Shown: positions 17,615-25,823, numbered from the stretch's first letter. The stretch is DNA of 64,000 nucleotides from Steroidobacteraceae bacterium (GCA_025451845.1 JANWJS010000021.1:1-64000), one strand, 5' to 3'. Translations and numbers: made by a program. Notes: generated from the letters alone by a model not told the origin.

Positions 17615-18940
17615 TCAGCTGCCGGAAGGAGCGGGAGCCGGCGCAGACGTGGCGCCGTGGTCGGAATCTGCAGCCGGCCGCGCCGCAGCACCTGCGCCGG
17701 GCGCGGCAGCGGGAGCAGCAGCGCCGTGCTCATCTCCAGGCGTGCCGCTGTCAGAAGCATCCTGATCGGTGCCGGACATCAGCTTGTTGAACTCGGCATC
17801 GGTCATCGGCAGGTCCGTCTTGCCGTCCCACGTCGAGCCCGCGGGCAAAGTGTTGCGCACGAGGTGGGCCTGGGCGACCACCTGTGCGAGGCCCTGACCC
17901 CCGCTGCCGTCGATGCTCTGATCGAGGCCGGAGACCGGTATCGGGATGCCGACCGGCGTAGCGACGAGTTGCCCGACACGATCCCAGTCGATCTTCTGAT
18001 GGTTTCGCTTGAGGTTCGTGCGCTGGTCATGGGTGAGTGTCACGGCGAGCAGCCGGCGGGACTTCTTCTGCCAAGGGCGCTTGTCGTCCTCCAGGGGCCC
18101 GGCCGACTGCAGATAGAGGTGTCCGTCTTTCCAGCCGAAGAGGTAGGGCTCGTTGACGACGCGGACTTCGGTGCCGTTCGGCACCATCTTGAAGATCTGC
18201 GCGATGTCTTCGGGAAACAGGTGAACGCAACCGTGACTGACCCGCAATCCGACACTGACCGGCTTGTTGGTTCCGTGGATCAGGTAGCCTGGCCAGCCGA
18301 GGTGCAGCGCATAGTCACCGAGCGGATTGTCCGGACCGGGACCCATGATCTTCGGCAGGACATCGCCTTCCTGACGGTGCTCGGCGATGATCGAGGGCGG
18401 GACACGCCAGACGGGATTCTTCTCGTGCCACAGCACGTGCGTCACCCCTTGCGGAGTCTTCCAGCCCTGCCGGCCGATGCCGACGGGGTGGGTAATCACG
18501 ACCTGCGGCTTGCCGCGCTTGCGGGGCGGGAAGTAGAAGAGCCGCATGGCGGCCAGGTTGACGACGATGCCGCGGTGCGGAGCGTCCGGCAGAACGTACT
18601 GCGTCGGCACCACCACGGATGTGCCGGGTTTGGGTATCCAGGGATCGACATTGGGGTTGACGCGGGTCATCTCACCCAAGCCGACATTGAAACGTCGGCC
18701 AATGTCGCTGAGTGTCTCGTCCTTGCGCACCTTGATGATCTGCAGGGTTCCGACGACGTCCTGCCCCGGCGCCAGCACGAACCGCTCCGTCTGGACTGGA
18801 AGGGGCGCCGGCGGCTCGGCCGGAACGAGCTTTTGGGCAACGACCGGCGCGGGGCGCTGTGGCGGGCGCAGCAGCGAGCAGGCGCCGGCCGCGAAAGCCA
18901 AGCACACCACCAGGGTGATGCGGACGGGGGAAACCTTCAT
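17615..18940 (-). CDS. L,D-transpeptidase lipoprotein with LysM domain (YkuD family)
   Basis: Envelope enzyme forming 3-3 cross-links in peptidoglycan or attaching proteins to it. Start ATG 18940 (AGGGACG just upstream) gives 440 residues: signal peptide with lipobox-like LAFAAGAC (Cys21), a LysM-like segment (IKVRKDETLSDIGRRFNVGLGEMTRVNPNVDP), then the YkuD catalytic domain with HGTNKP and SHGCVHL (Cys238 nucleophile), then a Pro/Ala-rich C-terminus (EHGAAAPAAAPGAGAAARP). Resembles ErfK/YbiS-type enzymes with a longer tail. It lies 92 bases upstream of the sheath gene on the same strand. Confidence 0.92.
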   Translation of the reverse strand: MKVSPVRITLVVCLAFAAGACSLLRPPQRPAPVVAQKLVPAEPPAPLPVQTERFVLAPGQDVVGTLQIIKVRKDETLSDIGRRFNVGLGEMTRVNPNVDPWIPKPGTSVVVPTQYVLPDAPHRGIVVNLAAMRLFYFPPRKRGKPQVVITHPVGIGRQGWKTPQGVTHVLWHEKNPVWRVPPSIIAEHRQEGDVLPKIMGPGPDNPLGDYALHLGWPGYLIHGTNKPVSVGLRVSHGCVHLFPEDIAQIFKMVPNGTEVRVVNEPYLFGWKDGHLYLQSAGPLEDDKRPWQKKSRRLLAVTLTHDQRTNLKRNHQKIDWDRVGQLVATPVGIPIPVSGLDQSIDGSGGQGLAQVVAQAHLVRNTLPAGSTWDGKTDLPMTDAEFNKLMSGTDQDASDSGTPGDEHGAAAPAAAPGAGAAARPAADSDHGATSAPAPAPSGS

Positions 18941-18988
18941 CGTCCCTGGATTATGGCATTTCAGCCACGTTCCTGAGCATGCCGTCGG

Positions 18989-19090
18989 CAATTGGCGACT
19001 GCGGCCAGCCCGTGCGAAAGCAAATCAGTAAGCAGCGGCGCGGCGCAGGGACGGGGCCGAGCGAATCGCCGGGAGCGAACGGCGCCAATA
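18989..19090. repeat. Degenerate type A repeat (copy A6)
   Basis: Bounded by inverted ends ATTGGCG (18991) and CGCCAAT (19083), and containing GTGCGAAAGCAAATCAGTAAGCAGCGGC, matching the 5' part of A2 and A3. The central hairpin has decayed. Lies between the terminator of the small gene at 19178 and the L,D-transpeptidase start. Confidence 0.6.
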
Positions 19091-19091
19091 G

Positions 19092-19124
19092 AAAAAAACC
19101 CCCGGTCCGTCAGGACCGGGGGTT
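19092..19124 (-). terminator. Rho-independent terminator, minus strand
   Basis: On the minus strand a perfect stem CCCCCGGTCC / GGACCGGGGG with a four-base loop, extended by two A-T pairs, is followed by seven T residues. It lies about 55 bases past the stop of the small gene at 19178 and is the clearest evidence that this gene is transcribed. Confidence 0.92.
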
Positions 19125-19177
19125 CGAAATGCGGACTTTCGATGAAGGGAAGGAAGTCCGCTAGGGGATACCGACTC

Positions 19178-19384
19178 TCAGTGCAAACGCGCCCAATGCA
19201 GAATCTTGATCTCTTCAGAATCCAAGTCGAAGCTCTGCGCGAGCAGAGATCGCAGCTCGCGAGTCCCGCCGCCGCTCTCCAGCGGATGCCGCAGCTCCAC
19301 CACGCCACTCCACTCGTTCGAAGGCACCACCGCCAGTGCTCGCGGGCGGCCAGTCGTGAAGTGCGTGTAGTACTTGGTAGCCAC
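19178..19384 (-). CDS. Small hypothetical protein, 68 residues
   Basis: The predicted product is MATKYYTHFTTGRPRALAVVPSN, then ...DLDSEEIKILHWARLH, acidic toward the C-terminus with no membrane segment. The GTG start at 19384 is preferred because sequence upstream in the ORF-track model (to 19483) overlaps the greB leader and looks non-coding; no convincing ribosome site is visible. I recognise no family. Support: coherent composition, a strong terminator immediately downstream, and head-to-head arrangement with greB. Confidence 0.6.
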   Translation of the reverse strand: MATKYYTHFTTGRPRALAVVPSNEWSGVVELRHPLESGGGTRELRSLLAQSFDLDSEEIKILHWARLH

Positions 19385-19464
19385 GGCAGAAAGCGTAGTT
19401 TCGGGAAGCAGCGGCGTCCGTGAACGGTTCCACAGAACACTGGGGTTTTGACAAAATCGACGAC

Positions 19465-19971
19465 ATGGCACGATTCCAGGCACCCGCAGCGGCGGCTTCG
19501 AAATACATCACACCCGAGGGAGAGCGGCGCTTGCGCGAGGAGCTGGAGCAGCTCTGGCGCAAGGAGCGGCCCAGGGTCACACAGGCGGTGGCTGAGGCCG
19601 CAGCTCAGGGCGACCGGTCGGAGAACGCCGAATACACTTATGGTAAACGCCGCCTGCGGGAGATCGACAGGCGCGTCCGCTTTCTGCGTAAGCGCCTCGA
19701 CGGCATAGTTGTCGTCGATCAGCCGCCCGCAGATCGCAACAAGGTGTATTTCGGCGCTTGGGTGACCGTGGAGTCTCACGACGGCGCACAGTCGCGCTAC
19801 CGCCTTGTGGGACCGGACGAATTTGACCGCGAGCCAGGCTATATCAGTATGGACTCGCCGCTCGGACGGGCATTGCTACGTCGAAGCTTGGACGAACAGG
19901 TTACCGTGGAGGTGCCAGGCGGGACCCGCACGCTGATCATCGTCGAGATCAAATATCCGCGAGACGCATGA
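19465..19971 (+). CDS. greB: Transcript cleavage factor GreB
   Basis: Binds the RNA polymerase secondary channel and rescues backtracked complexes. It has the N-terminal coiled-coil (EGERRLREELEQLWRKERPRVTQAVAEAAAQGDRSENAEYTYGKRRLREIDRRVRFLRKRL), including the acidic tip residues D and E in GDRSENAEY, and the C-terminal FKBP-like domain (VYFGAWVTVE; DEFDREPGYISMDSPLGRALL). The KRRLREIDRR segment indicates GreB rather than GreA. The start is placed at ATG 19465 (168 residues); the upstream GTG adds 15 residues without family similarity. Confidence 0.94.
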   Translation: MARFQAPAAAASKYITPEGERRLREELEQLWRKERPRVTQAVAEAAAQGDRSENAEYTYGKRRLREIDRRVRFLRKRLDGIVVVDQPPADRNKVYFGAWVTVESHDGAQSRYRLVGPDEFDREPGYISMDSPLGRALLRRSLDEQVTVEVPGGTRTLIIVEIKYPRDA

Positions 19972-20079
19972 CCTCGAGAGGCCAGCGCAATCCCTGCGCC
20001 TCGGCCCTTACGGGCCCGACTGGCCGGGCCAGGCGTGCAAAATCGCTCCATGTGATTTTTGGCAGCCAACCGACGAACA

Positions 20080-21501
20080 CTACCAGGCCACGCGGACGTT
20101 CTTGAACTGCCAGGGATCGGTTTTGTCGAGGTCTTCGGGGAACAACCGCTCGCGCTCGTGCAGCGGCGTCCAGTCGGTGTAACGGCCAACGACCGGCCCG
20201 AGATACGGCATGCAGATCTCGAGGTTGCGCCGGAAATCGATCTCGTCCGGCTCCACGATGCCGCAGTTCGGATTTTCCATTGCCCACACCACGCCCGAGA
20301 GCACCGCCACGGTGACCTGGAGGCTGGTTGCGTTATTGTAGGGAGCGAGCTTGCGCGCTTCCTCGATGGGCAACTGCGAGCCATACCAGTAGGCGTTCTT
20401 CTTGTGCCCGGCGAGCAGCACGCCGAGCTCGTCGACGCCGCTCACGACCTCGTCCATCAGGATGCGCTGGCGCTCCTGCTGCACGTAGTTGCGCCCCGCC
20501 AGCTCATACACTGACATCACGGCGGAGTCGCACGGATGGTAGGCGTAATGGACCGTGGGGCGATATACAACCTGTGCGCCGTCGCGGACGGTCATGTAGT
20601 CCGCGATGGAGATGGACTCACCGTGCGTGATGCAGAAGCCATGGAAATGTCCGGCTCGCGGTGTCCACGTCCGCACGCGTGTACCGGCGCCCGGCTGCAT
20701 GAGGTAGATCGCGGCCATGCAGCCGAAGTCGTGCCGCTTGCCATCACGCGGAAAGTTGCGCTCGTGAGTTCCCCAGCCCATCTCGCTCGGTTGCGCGCCT
20801 TCGCTGACGAAGCCATCTATCGACCAGGTGTTGACGAACTCACCGGGCTGCTTGGGCACGCCCGCGACCTGGGTGTCGCGCTCGGCGATGTGAATCACCT
20901 TGACGCCGAGCTGGCGCGCGAGCTCGCCCCAGTCGCCCCGTGAGGCGGGGTTACCGGCATCCACCTGGGCGTCGGCGGCGATATCGAGCAGTGCCTGTTT
21001 GACGAAGTGCGACACCAGCCCCGGGTTGGCGCCGTGGGTGAGCACCGCGGTCGGCGAGCGGGCGTTGCCCGGACGCAAGGCGAGCGCCTCCTCGCGCAAG
21101 GCGTAGTTGGTGCGGCGGCCGGCCGGGACGGTCGGATCGGTATAGCCGCCCGGCCAGGGCTCGATGCAGGTATCGAGGTACATCGCTCCCTTGTCCCAAC
21201 AGAGCTTGACGAGCGCGATGCTGGAGACCTCGACGGAGACGTTGATCAGGAAGTCGCCGCGTCCGAGCAGCGGATTGAGCACCCGGCGGTAGTTCTCGCG
21301 CGTGAGGCGCTCCTTGATGAAGCGGATACCGTAGTCCGCCGCCTCGGCGTTACCGCGGTCCTCTGCGGTGATGATGGTGATGCGATCCGGCGTGATGCCG
21401 ATGTGCCGGAGGATGAGAGGCAGGACGCCCTGCCCGATGCTGCCGAAGCCGACGATGAGAATGCGGCCGGGAAACTCTACGTGGATCTTGTGCTCGGTCA
21501 T
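20080..21501 (-). CDS. hss: Homospermidine synthase
   Basis: NAD-dependent enzyme making sym-homospermidine from two putrescines (or putrescine plus spermidine). The 473 residues begin with a Rossmann motif (GRILIVGFGSIGQGVLPLILRHI) and continue with segments typical of bacterial HSS (DTCIEPWPGGYTDP; THGANPGLVSHFVKQALLDIA; EFVNTWSIDGFVSEGAQPSEMGWGTHE; HFHGFCITHGESISIADYM; AYHPCDSAVMS). Close to the GST gene upstream (20 bases), so probably co-transcribed. SpeA, which starts the agmatine route to putrescine, is encoded 2 kb away, so the two fit one pathway. Confidence 0.94.
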   Translation of the reverse strand: MTEHKIHVEFPGRILIVGFGSIGQGVLPLILRHIGITPDRITIITAEDRGNAEAADYGIRFIKERLTRENYRRVLNPLLGRGDFLINVSVEVSSIALVKLCWDKGAMYLDTCIEPWPGGYTDPTVPAGRRTNYALREEALALRPGNARSPTAVLTHGANPGLVSHFVKQALLDIAADAQVDAGNPASRGDWGELARQLGVKVIHIAERDTQVAGVPKQPGEFVNTWSIDGFVSEGAQPSEMGWGTHERNFPRDGKRHDFGCMAAIYLMQPGAGTRVRTWTPRAGHFHGFCITHGESISIADYMTVRDGAQVVYRPTVHYAYHPCDSAVMSVYELAGRNYVQQERQRILMDEVVSGVDELGVLLAGHKKNAYWYGSQLPIEEARKLAPYNNATSLQVTVAVLSGVVWAMENPNCGIVEPDEIDFRRNLEICMPYLGPVVGRYTDWTPLHERERLFPEDLDKTDPWQFKNVRVAW

Positions 21502-21521
21502 GATCTCGATAGGTTACCGTA

Positions 21522-22184
21522 TCAACGCCGCCAATGCGGCGGATACGTGCGCTCGTAGCCAGGGAGAGACTCGATGCGAGCGACCCAGCGGGCGACGGCG
21601 GGATAATTCACTTCCACGGGCATGAAGCGGGAGGCGAGCTCGCGCGCCTCCGGGCGCTCGAGTGCGCGCTTCAGCAACTGAAATCCGGGGAAGATCACCA
21701 TGTCTACGGCCGAGTAACTCTCGCCGACCACCCATTCGGATTTGGACAGGCGACCCTCGATCGTGCGCGCTTCGCTCGCCGCCGCGTGCATGGCGCGCGT
21801 GATCGCGTCGCTGCGCAGGTCGACCGTCTTCGAGAAAACCGCCTCGACGATTCTCGCGAGGTGCGGCTCGATGTAGGCCTGGTACTCGCAGATGACCCGC
21901 ATGATGGTGCCGGCTTCCTCGGGGCTGCGGCCGAAGATCGGCGGATCGGGATATTTCAGGTCGAGGTAGTAGAGTATGGCGAGTGACTCGAAGCAGACGT
22001 ACTCCCCGTCCTTGAGGACCGGGACCCGGCCGCGCGGATTCATGTGGAGCATCTGCGGCGATTTGTGCTCCTGCTTCGAGAACTGCAGCAGGTGGGCCGT
22101 GTAGGGCAGGCGCTTGTATTCGAGCGCCAGCAGCACCCGCCAGGCGTACGGGCTGCCGCTCCCCCAATAGAGTTCAATCGCCAT
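21522..22184 (-). CDS. Glutathione S-transferase family protein
   Basis: 220 residues with a thioredoxin-like N-terminal domain (IELYWGSGSPYAWRVLLALEYKRLPY; NPRGRVPVLKDGEYVCFESLAILYYLDLKYP, carrying the cis-Pro and the ES glutathione-binding pair) and a helical C-terminal domain (SYSAVDMVIFPGFQLLKRALE). The catalytic residue is probably Ser10 or Tyr12. Substrate unknown. First gene of a likely GST-hss operon; divergent from sseA with an A3 repeat between. Confidence 0.9.
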   Translation of the reverse strand: MAIELYWGSGSPYAWRVLLALEYKRLPYTAHLLQFSKQEHKSPQMLHMNPRGRVPVLKDGEYVCFESLAILYYLDLKYPDPPIFGRSPEEAGTIMRVICEYQAYIEPHLARIVEAVFSKTVDLRSDAITRAMHAAASEARTIEGRLSKSEWVVGESYSAVDMVIFPGFQLLKRALERPEARELASRFMPVEVNYPAVARWVARIESLPGYERTYPPHWRR

Positions 22185-22208
22185 TTGTGGGAATTGTAGC
22201 TAAAGACG

Positions 22209-22325
22209 CAGGGAGCGAAAGCAAGTCAATAGGCGGCCCAGGGCCGTTCCCTGGGCCGCGGGATGATTCCCGGTAAAGGGGCGGGCCGCGCAAGCGGCAG
22301 GATGCCGCCCTTTGCGCCAATTTTA
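22209..22325 (+). repeat. Type A composite palindromic repeat (copy A3, best preserved)
   Basis: GCGAAAGCAAGTCAATAG, then the hairpin GCGGCCCAGGG-CCGTT-CCCTGGGCCGC (22233-22259, perfect 11-bp stem), then GGGATGATTCCCGG and GGGCCGCGCAAGCGGCAGGATGCCGCCCTTTGCGCCAAT. It lies between the divergent GST and sseA genes, and its 3' part is open in the sseA frame. Confidence 0.92.
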
Positions 22326-22343
22326 GGGATGGAGAAAACAGGT

Positions 22344-23234
22344 ATGTCTCAGACGACGCTCATAACTCCGCGGCAGCTTGCCGCGCGGCTCGAGGATCGG
22401 GATCTGGCCGTGATCGACTGCCGCTTCGATCTCATGCGTCCGCAGTGGGGCCTCGAGGCGTACGCGAGCGCCCGGATTCCGCACGCCCTGTACGCACATC
22501 TGGACCACGACCTGTCGGGGAAGACGTCTGCCTCGACGGGACGCCATCCGCTGCCGCCGGTCGATGACATCGCAGCGCGGCTCGGGCAGTGGGGTATCGA
22601 TGCTCAGGTGCAGGTAGTTGCTTACGATCAGGGCTCCGGGGCATACGCTGCGCGCCTGTGGTGGCTGCTGCGCTGGCTGGGACACACGCGGGTCGCCGTA
22701 CTCGATGGCGGCCTCACGGCCTGGCAGGAGGAGCGGCTGCCGCTCGATACCGCGCCTCTTTCCAACGCCGCGGCCCAGGTGCAGCCGGGCAGGCCGGCGC
22801 GCCGCTTCGCCCCGCGGCCCGACGAGGAAATGGTGGTGAGCACCACCGGGCTCGAACACCTGATCGCCTCGGGACAAATGGCCTGCGCGGACGTCGTGTT
22901 GATCGATGCGCGCAGCACCGATCGCTTTGCCGGCCGCAACGAGACGATCGACCCGGTCGCCGGCCACATCCCCGGCGCACGCAACCATCCGTTCACCGGC
23001 AACTTGGACGCCGCCGGCCGATTCCTCGACCGCGGCACGCTGCGCCAGCAGTTCGCCAGGAGTCTCGGGGGCGTGCCGCCCGATGCGGTGATCTGCATGT
23101 GCGGCTCGGGCGTGACCGCATGCCACAACCTGCTCGCTATGGAAGTGGCCGGCCTCCAGGGCGCCCGCCTCTACGCCGGCTCCTGGAGCGAATGGATCCA
23201 AGACCCCAAGCGCCCCATCGCCACTGAAGCGTAG
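22344..23234 (+). CDS. sseA: 3-mercaptopyruvate/thiosulfate sulfurtransferase (two rhodanese domains)
   Basis: Transfers sulfur from 3-mercaptopyruvate or thiosulfate to an acceptor. Two rhodanese domains: an N-terminal inactive one (LAVIDCRFDLMRPQWGLEAYASARIPHALYAHLDHDL) and a C-terminal one with catalytic Cys in CMCGSGVTACHN. The CGSGVTA loop favours mercaptopyruvate sulfurtransferase. The ORF-track start at 22263 includes the A3 repeat; ATG 22344 (MSQTTLITPRQL) with GGAG nine bases upstream gives 296 residues, near the usual length. The TAG stop at 23232-23234 is the first part of a B-type repeat. Confidence 0.93.
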   Translation: MSQTTLITPRQLAARLEDRDLAVIDCRFDLMRPQWGLEAYASARIPHALYAHLDHDLSGKTSASTGRHPLPPVDDIAARLGQWGIDAQVQVVAYDQGSGAYAARLWWLLRWLGHTRVAVLDGGLTAWQEERLPLDTAPLSNAAAQVQPGRPARRFAPRPDEEMVVSTTGLEHLIASGQMACADVVLIDARSTDRFAGRNETIDPVAGHIPGARNHPFTGNLDAAGRFLDRGTLRQQFARSLGGVPPDAVICMCGSGVTACHNLLAMEVAGLQGARLYAGSWSEWIQDPKRPIATEA

Positions 23235-23390
23235 CGGGCCAGGGCCGTTCCCTGGCCCGCGGTGAAATGTGTAGGGTCTCGCGTAAATCGTCGCGACGAT
23301 TTACGCCAATAGATCACAGGCCAGGGCCGTTCCCTGGCCCGCGGCGAAATGTGTGGGGTCTCGCGTAAATCGTCGCGACGATTTACGCTA
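23233..23390. repeat. Type B tandem palindromic repeat at the sseA 3' end
   Basis: Two units 82 bp apart. Unit 1 has AGCGGGCCAGGG-CCGTT-CCCTGGCCCGCG (23233-23261), GTGAAATGTGTAGGGTCTC and the perfect 26-bp palindrome GCGTAAATCGTCGCGACGATTTACGC (23281-23306) followed by CGCCAAT. Unit 2 repeats all of it (26-bp palindrome at 23363-23388). A decayed third hairpin (GGCAGCGGTCCTGGCTCGCT) follows. Closely matches the repeat at the rho 3' end. Confidence 0.95.
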
Positions 23391-23521
23391 AAGGACGACA
23401 GGCGAGGCAGCGGTCCTGGCTCGCTGTGTACTGCCAACCGATCGGCCGCGCGCGTGCCACACAGTTTTGATATCGTGCGCGGCCAAGTGAACTCACCGAG
23501 ACGGACAACGGACTCTCGCAC

Positions 23522-25501
23522 GTGGCCGTAGACCCGAAGAGCGCTTTGAACGGCGCTCGCAGGTTCAACCCTGCCCAGCCCTGGCGCATCGAGGACTCCC
23601 TGGAGCTCTACCACGTCAATGCGTGGGGCAAGGGTTACTTCGGCATCAACGCTGCCGGCCATGTCGTGGTGCGGCCCGACACGCAGACTGGGCGGGACAT
23701 CGACCTCCACGACGTCGTCGAGGGTCTGGAAGCTCGTGACCTGACCACGCCCGTCGTGGTGCGCTTCTCCGACATCCTGGCGCATCGCTTGAAGCATCTG
23801 CACGCTGCTTTCGCGCAGGCGATCGCCGAAAACGACTACCGCAACCGCTATGCGGCGGTCTTCCCCATCAAGGTGAACCAGCAGCGCCTGGTCGTCGAGG
23901 AGGTCTACCGCTACGGGAAGGAGTTCGGATTCGGCCTCGAGGTCGGCTCGAAGCCGGAGCTCCTCGCGGTGATGGCGATGACCGAGAACGCCCCGGAGCG
24001 GCTGATCATCTGCAACGGCTTCAAGGACGACAGCTACATCGAGGCCGTGACCCTCGCCACCAAGCTGGGGCGGACCATCATCCCCGTCGTCGAGAACTTC
24101 GATGAGCTCGGCCTCATCTTGAAGCATGCCGACCGCTACCAAGTGCGGCCGCGCCTCGGCGTGCGGGTGAAGCTCTTCACCGAGGGCTCTGGCCGCTGGC
24201 GCGAGTCGGCGGGCGAGAAGTCGAAATTCGGCCTCTTCATCACCGAGATCGTGGAGCTCTTCGGGACGCTGAAGGCGCGCGGGATGCTGGACTGCCTGCA
24301 GCTCGTGCACTGCCATCCCGGCAGCCAGCTGCAGGACATCCGGCGCGTGAAGGATGCCATCAACGAGCTGGCGCACGTCTACGCGGAACTGAAGCTGATG
24401 GGCGCGGGGCTGCAGTACATCGATGTGGGAGGCGGCCTGGGTGTCGATTACGACGGCAGCGGTACGAACTACTCATCGTCGATGAACTACACCCTCAACG
24501 AGTACGCGCGCGATGTCGTCTACCGGATCGCCAGCGTCTGCGACGCGCGCGACATTCCGCACCCGATGATCATCAGCGAGTCCGGCAGAGCGATCGCCGC
24601 ATATCACAGCGTGCTGGTGTTCGATGCCCTGGGCTCCTCGGCGCTCGACAAGTTCCGCGTGACCGGGCGGGAGGATGAGGACTACGCGGGGGAAGAAGAG
24701 CTGCCGCAGCCCATCGGAGACCTGTTCGAGGCGTTCCGCTCAGTGAGCGAGCGGCGGCTGGTGGAGTGCTATCACGACGCTCTGACGGCTCGCGATCAGG
24801 TGCTACAGATGTTCAACCTCGGCCTCCTGTCGCTGGAGCTCCGCGCGCTGGCCGAGCGCCTCTTCTGGGCGACCTGCGCCCGCGTGCGCGACTGCTGCCG
24901 TCGGCTGGAGCGGCTGCCGGAGGAGCTCGAGGGACTGGAGTCGATCCTCTCGGACACGTATTTCTGCAATTTCTCGGTATTCCAGTCGCTGCCTGACAGT
25001 TGGGCAATCGACCAGCTCTTCCCCATCATGCCCATCCACCGGTTGAACGAGCGGCCGGAACGCACGGGGGTGCTGGCCGATATCACCTGCGACTCGGACG
25101 GCAAGATCGACCATTTCGTGTCCCTGCGGGACATCAAGCGGACGCTGGAGCTGCATGAGCTGAAGCCGGGAGAAAAATACTACCTGGCCGTCTTCCTGGT
25201 GGGTGCCTACCAGGAGACCCTCGGGGACCTGCACAACCTGTTCGGCGACACCCACGTGGTGCACGTGCGGCTGCACGACGAGGGGGGATGGTGGATCGAG
25301 GAGATCGTCAAAGGCGACACGGCCAACAAGGTGCTCGAGTACATGGAGTATGACGTCGCAGAACTCTACCCCGCCCTGGCGCGCGATTGCGAGCGGGCCA
25401 TCCGGGATGGGCGCATGACGATCGCGGAAAGCCAGATGCTGAAGCGCTTCTACGAGAGCGAGCTCGACGGGTATGCCTACCTGGAGCCGGCCGGCAGCTG
25501 A
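23522..25501 (+). CDS. speA: Biosynthetic arginine decarboxylase
   Basis: PLP enzyme converting arginine to agmatine, entry to putrescine synthesis. 659 residues, as usual for SpeA. The PLP lysine is Lys117 in AAVFPIKVNQQ; VHCHPGSQLQDI, YIDVGGGLGVDYDG and ESGRAIAAYHSVLVFD are family segments, and the C-terminal TYFCNFSVFQSLPDSWAIDQLFPIMPIHRLNE is diagnostic. The start is a GTG at 23522 with no good ribosome site. With homospermidine synthase nearby, it suggests this organism makes homospermidine from arginine through agmatine; the agmatine-to-putrescine step is not in the window. Confidence 0.96.
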   Translation: MAVDPKSALNGARRFNPAQPWRIEDSLELYHVNAWGKGYFGINAAGHVVVRPDTQTGRDIDLHDVVEGLEARDLTTPVVVRFSDILAHRLKHLHAAFAQAIAENDYRNRYAAVFPIKVNQQRLVVEEVYRYGKEFGFGLEVGSKPELLAVMAMTENAPERLIICNGFKDDSYIEAVTLATKLGRTIIPVVENFDELGLILKHADRYQVRPRLGVRVKLFTEGSGRWRESAGEKSKFGLFITEIVELFGTLKARGMLDCLQLVHCHPGSQLQDIRRVKDAINELAHVYAELKLMGAGLQYIDVGGGLGVDYDGSGTNYSSSMNYTLNEYARDVVYRIASVCDARDIPHPMIISESGRAIAAYHSVLVFDALGSSALDKFRVTGREDEDYAGEEELPQPIGDLFEAFRSVSERRLVECYHDALTARDQVLQMFNLGLLSLELRALAERLFWATCARVRDCCRRLERLPEELEGLESILSDTYFCNFSVFQSLPDSWAIDQLFPIMPIHRLNERPERTGVLADITCDSDGKIDHFVSLRDIKRTLELHELKPGEKYYLAVFLVGAYQETLGDLHNLFGDTHVVHVRLHDEGGWWIEEIVKGDTANKVLEYMEYDVAELYPALARDCERAIRDGRMTIAESQMLKRFYESELDGYAYLEPAGS

Positions 25502-25823
25502 CAAGCCGGGGCCGCTCCCTGCGTTGTTCGAAAGCAACGGATCGGTCGGCCGAAGGGACTTTCCCGGAGCGCCGTTCGAAAGCGAATCATAAAGCGGCCC
25601 AGGGCCGCTCCCCGGGAGAGAGTCACGGGGCCGCGCAAAGCGGCGAAGCCGACTTTGCGCCCATAAACAGACAGGAGTAGCATGCTGGAGCGTTGGTATC
25701 CGCACGCTTGAGTTCCGTTGTTTGGTTCGAATCCCTTCCCAGTCACGTAATCCATGATCACGCGGCACATGCGACCGCCTCGCGCGGGTCGCCGCTGTGC
25801 GCATTGCGAAGAGAGACTCCCGG
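25502..25823. other. Intergenic region speA to RRM gene
   Basis: About 320 bp. It starts with a half-copy of the hairpin (CCGGGGCCGCTCCCTG), includes repeat copy A4, and ends with about 150 bp of unassigned sequence. A stretch GGTTCGAATCCC near 25730 resembles a tRNA T-loop but no tRNA fold surrounds it. No further gene is seen. Confidence 0.5.
25573..25666 (+). repeat. Type A composite palindromic repeat (copy A4)
   Basis: GTTCGAAAGCGAATCATAAAGCGGCCCAGGGCCGCTCCCCGGG, then GGGGCCGCGCAAAGCGGCGAAGCCGACTTTGCGCCCAT. The same module order as A2 and A3, with the right hairpin arm partly decayed. Confidence 0.88.

Noticed and set aside
19132-19162. Inverted repeat GCGGACTT...AAGTCCGC as a terminator
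   Set aside because: Lacks a T-run; the true terminator is the neighbouring stem at 19092-19124.
25690-25760. tRNA-like GGTTCGAATCCC
   Set aside because: T-stem does not pair well and no acceptor, D or anticodon arm can be built around it; could be a decayed tRNA end, but unsupported.
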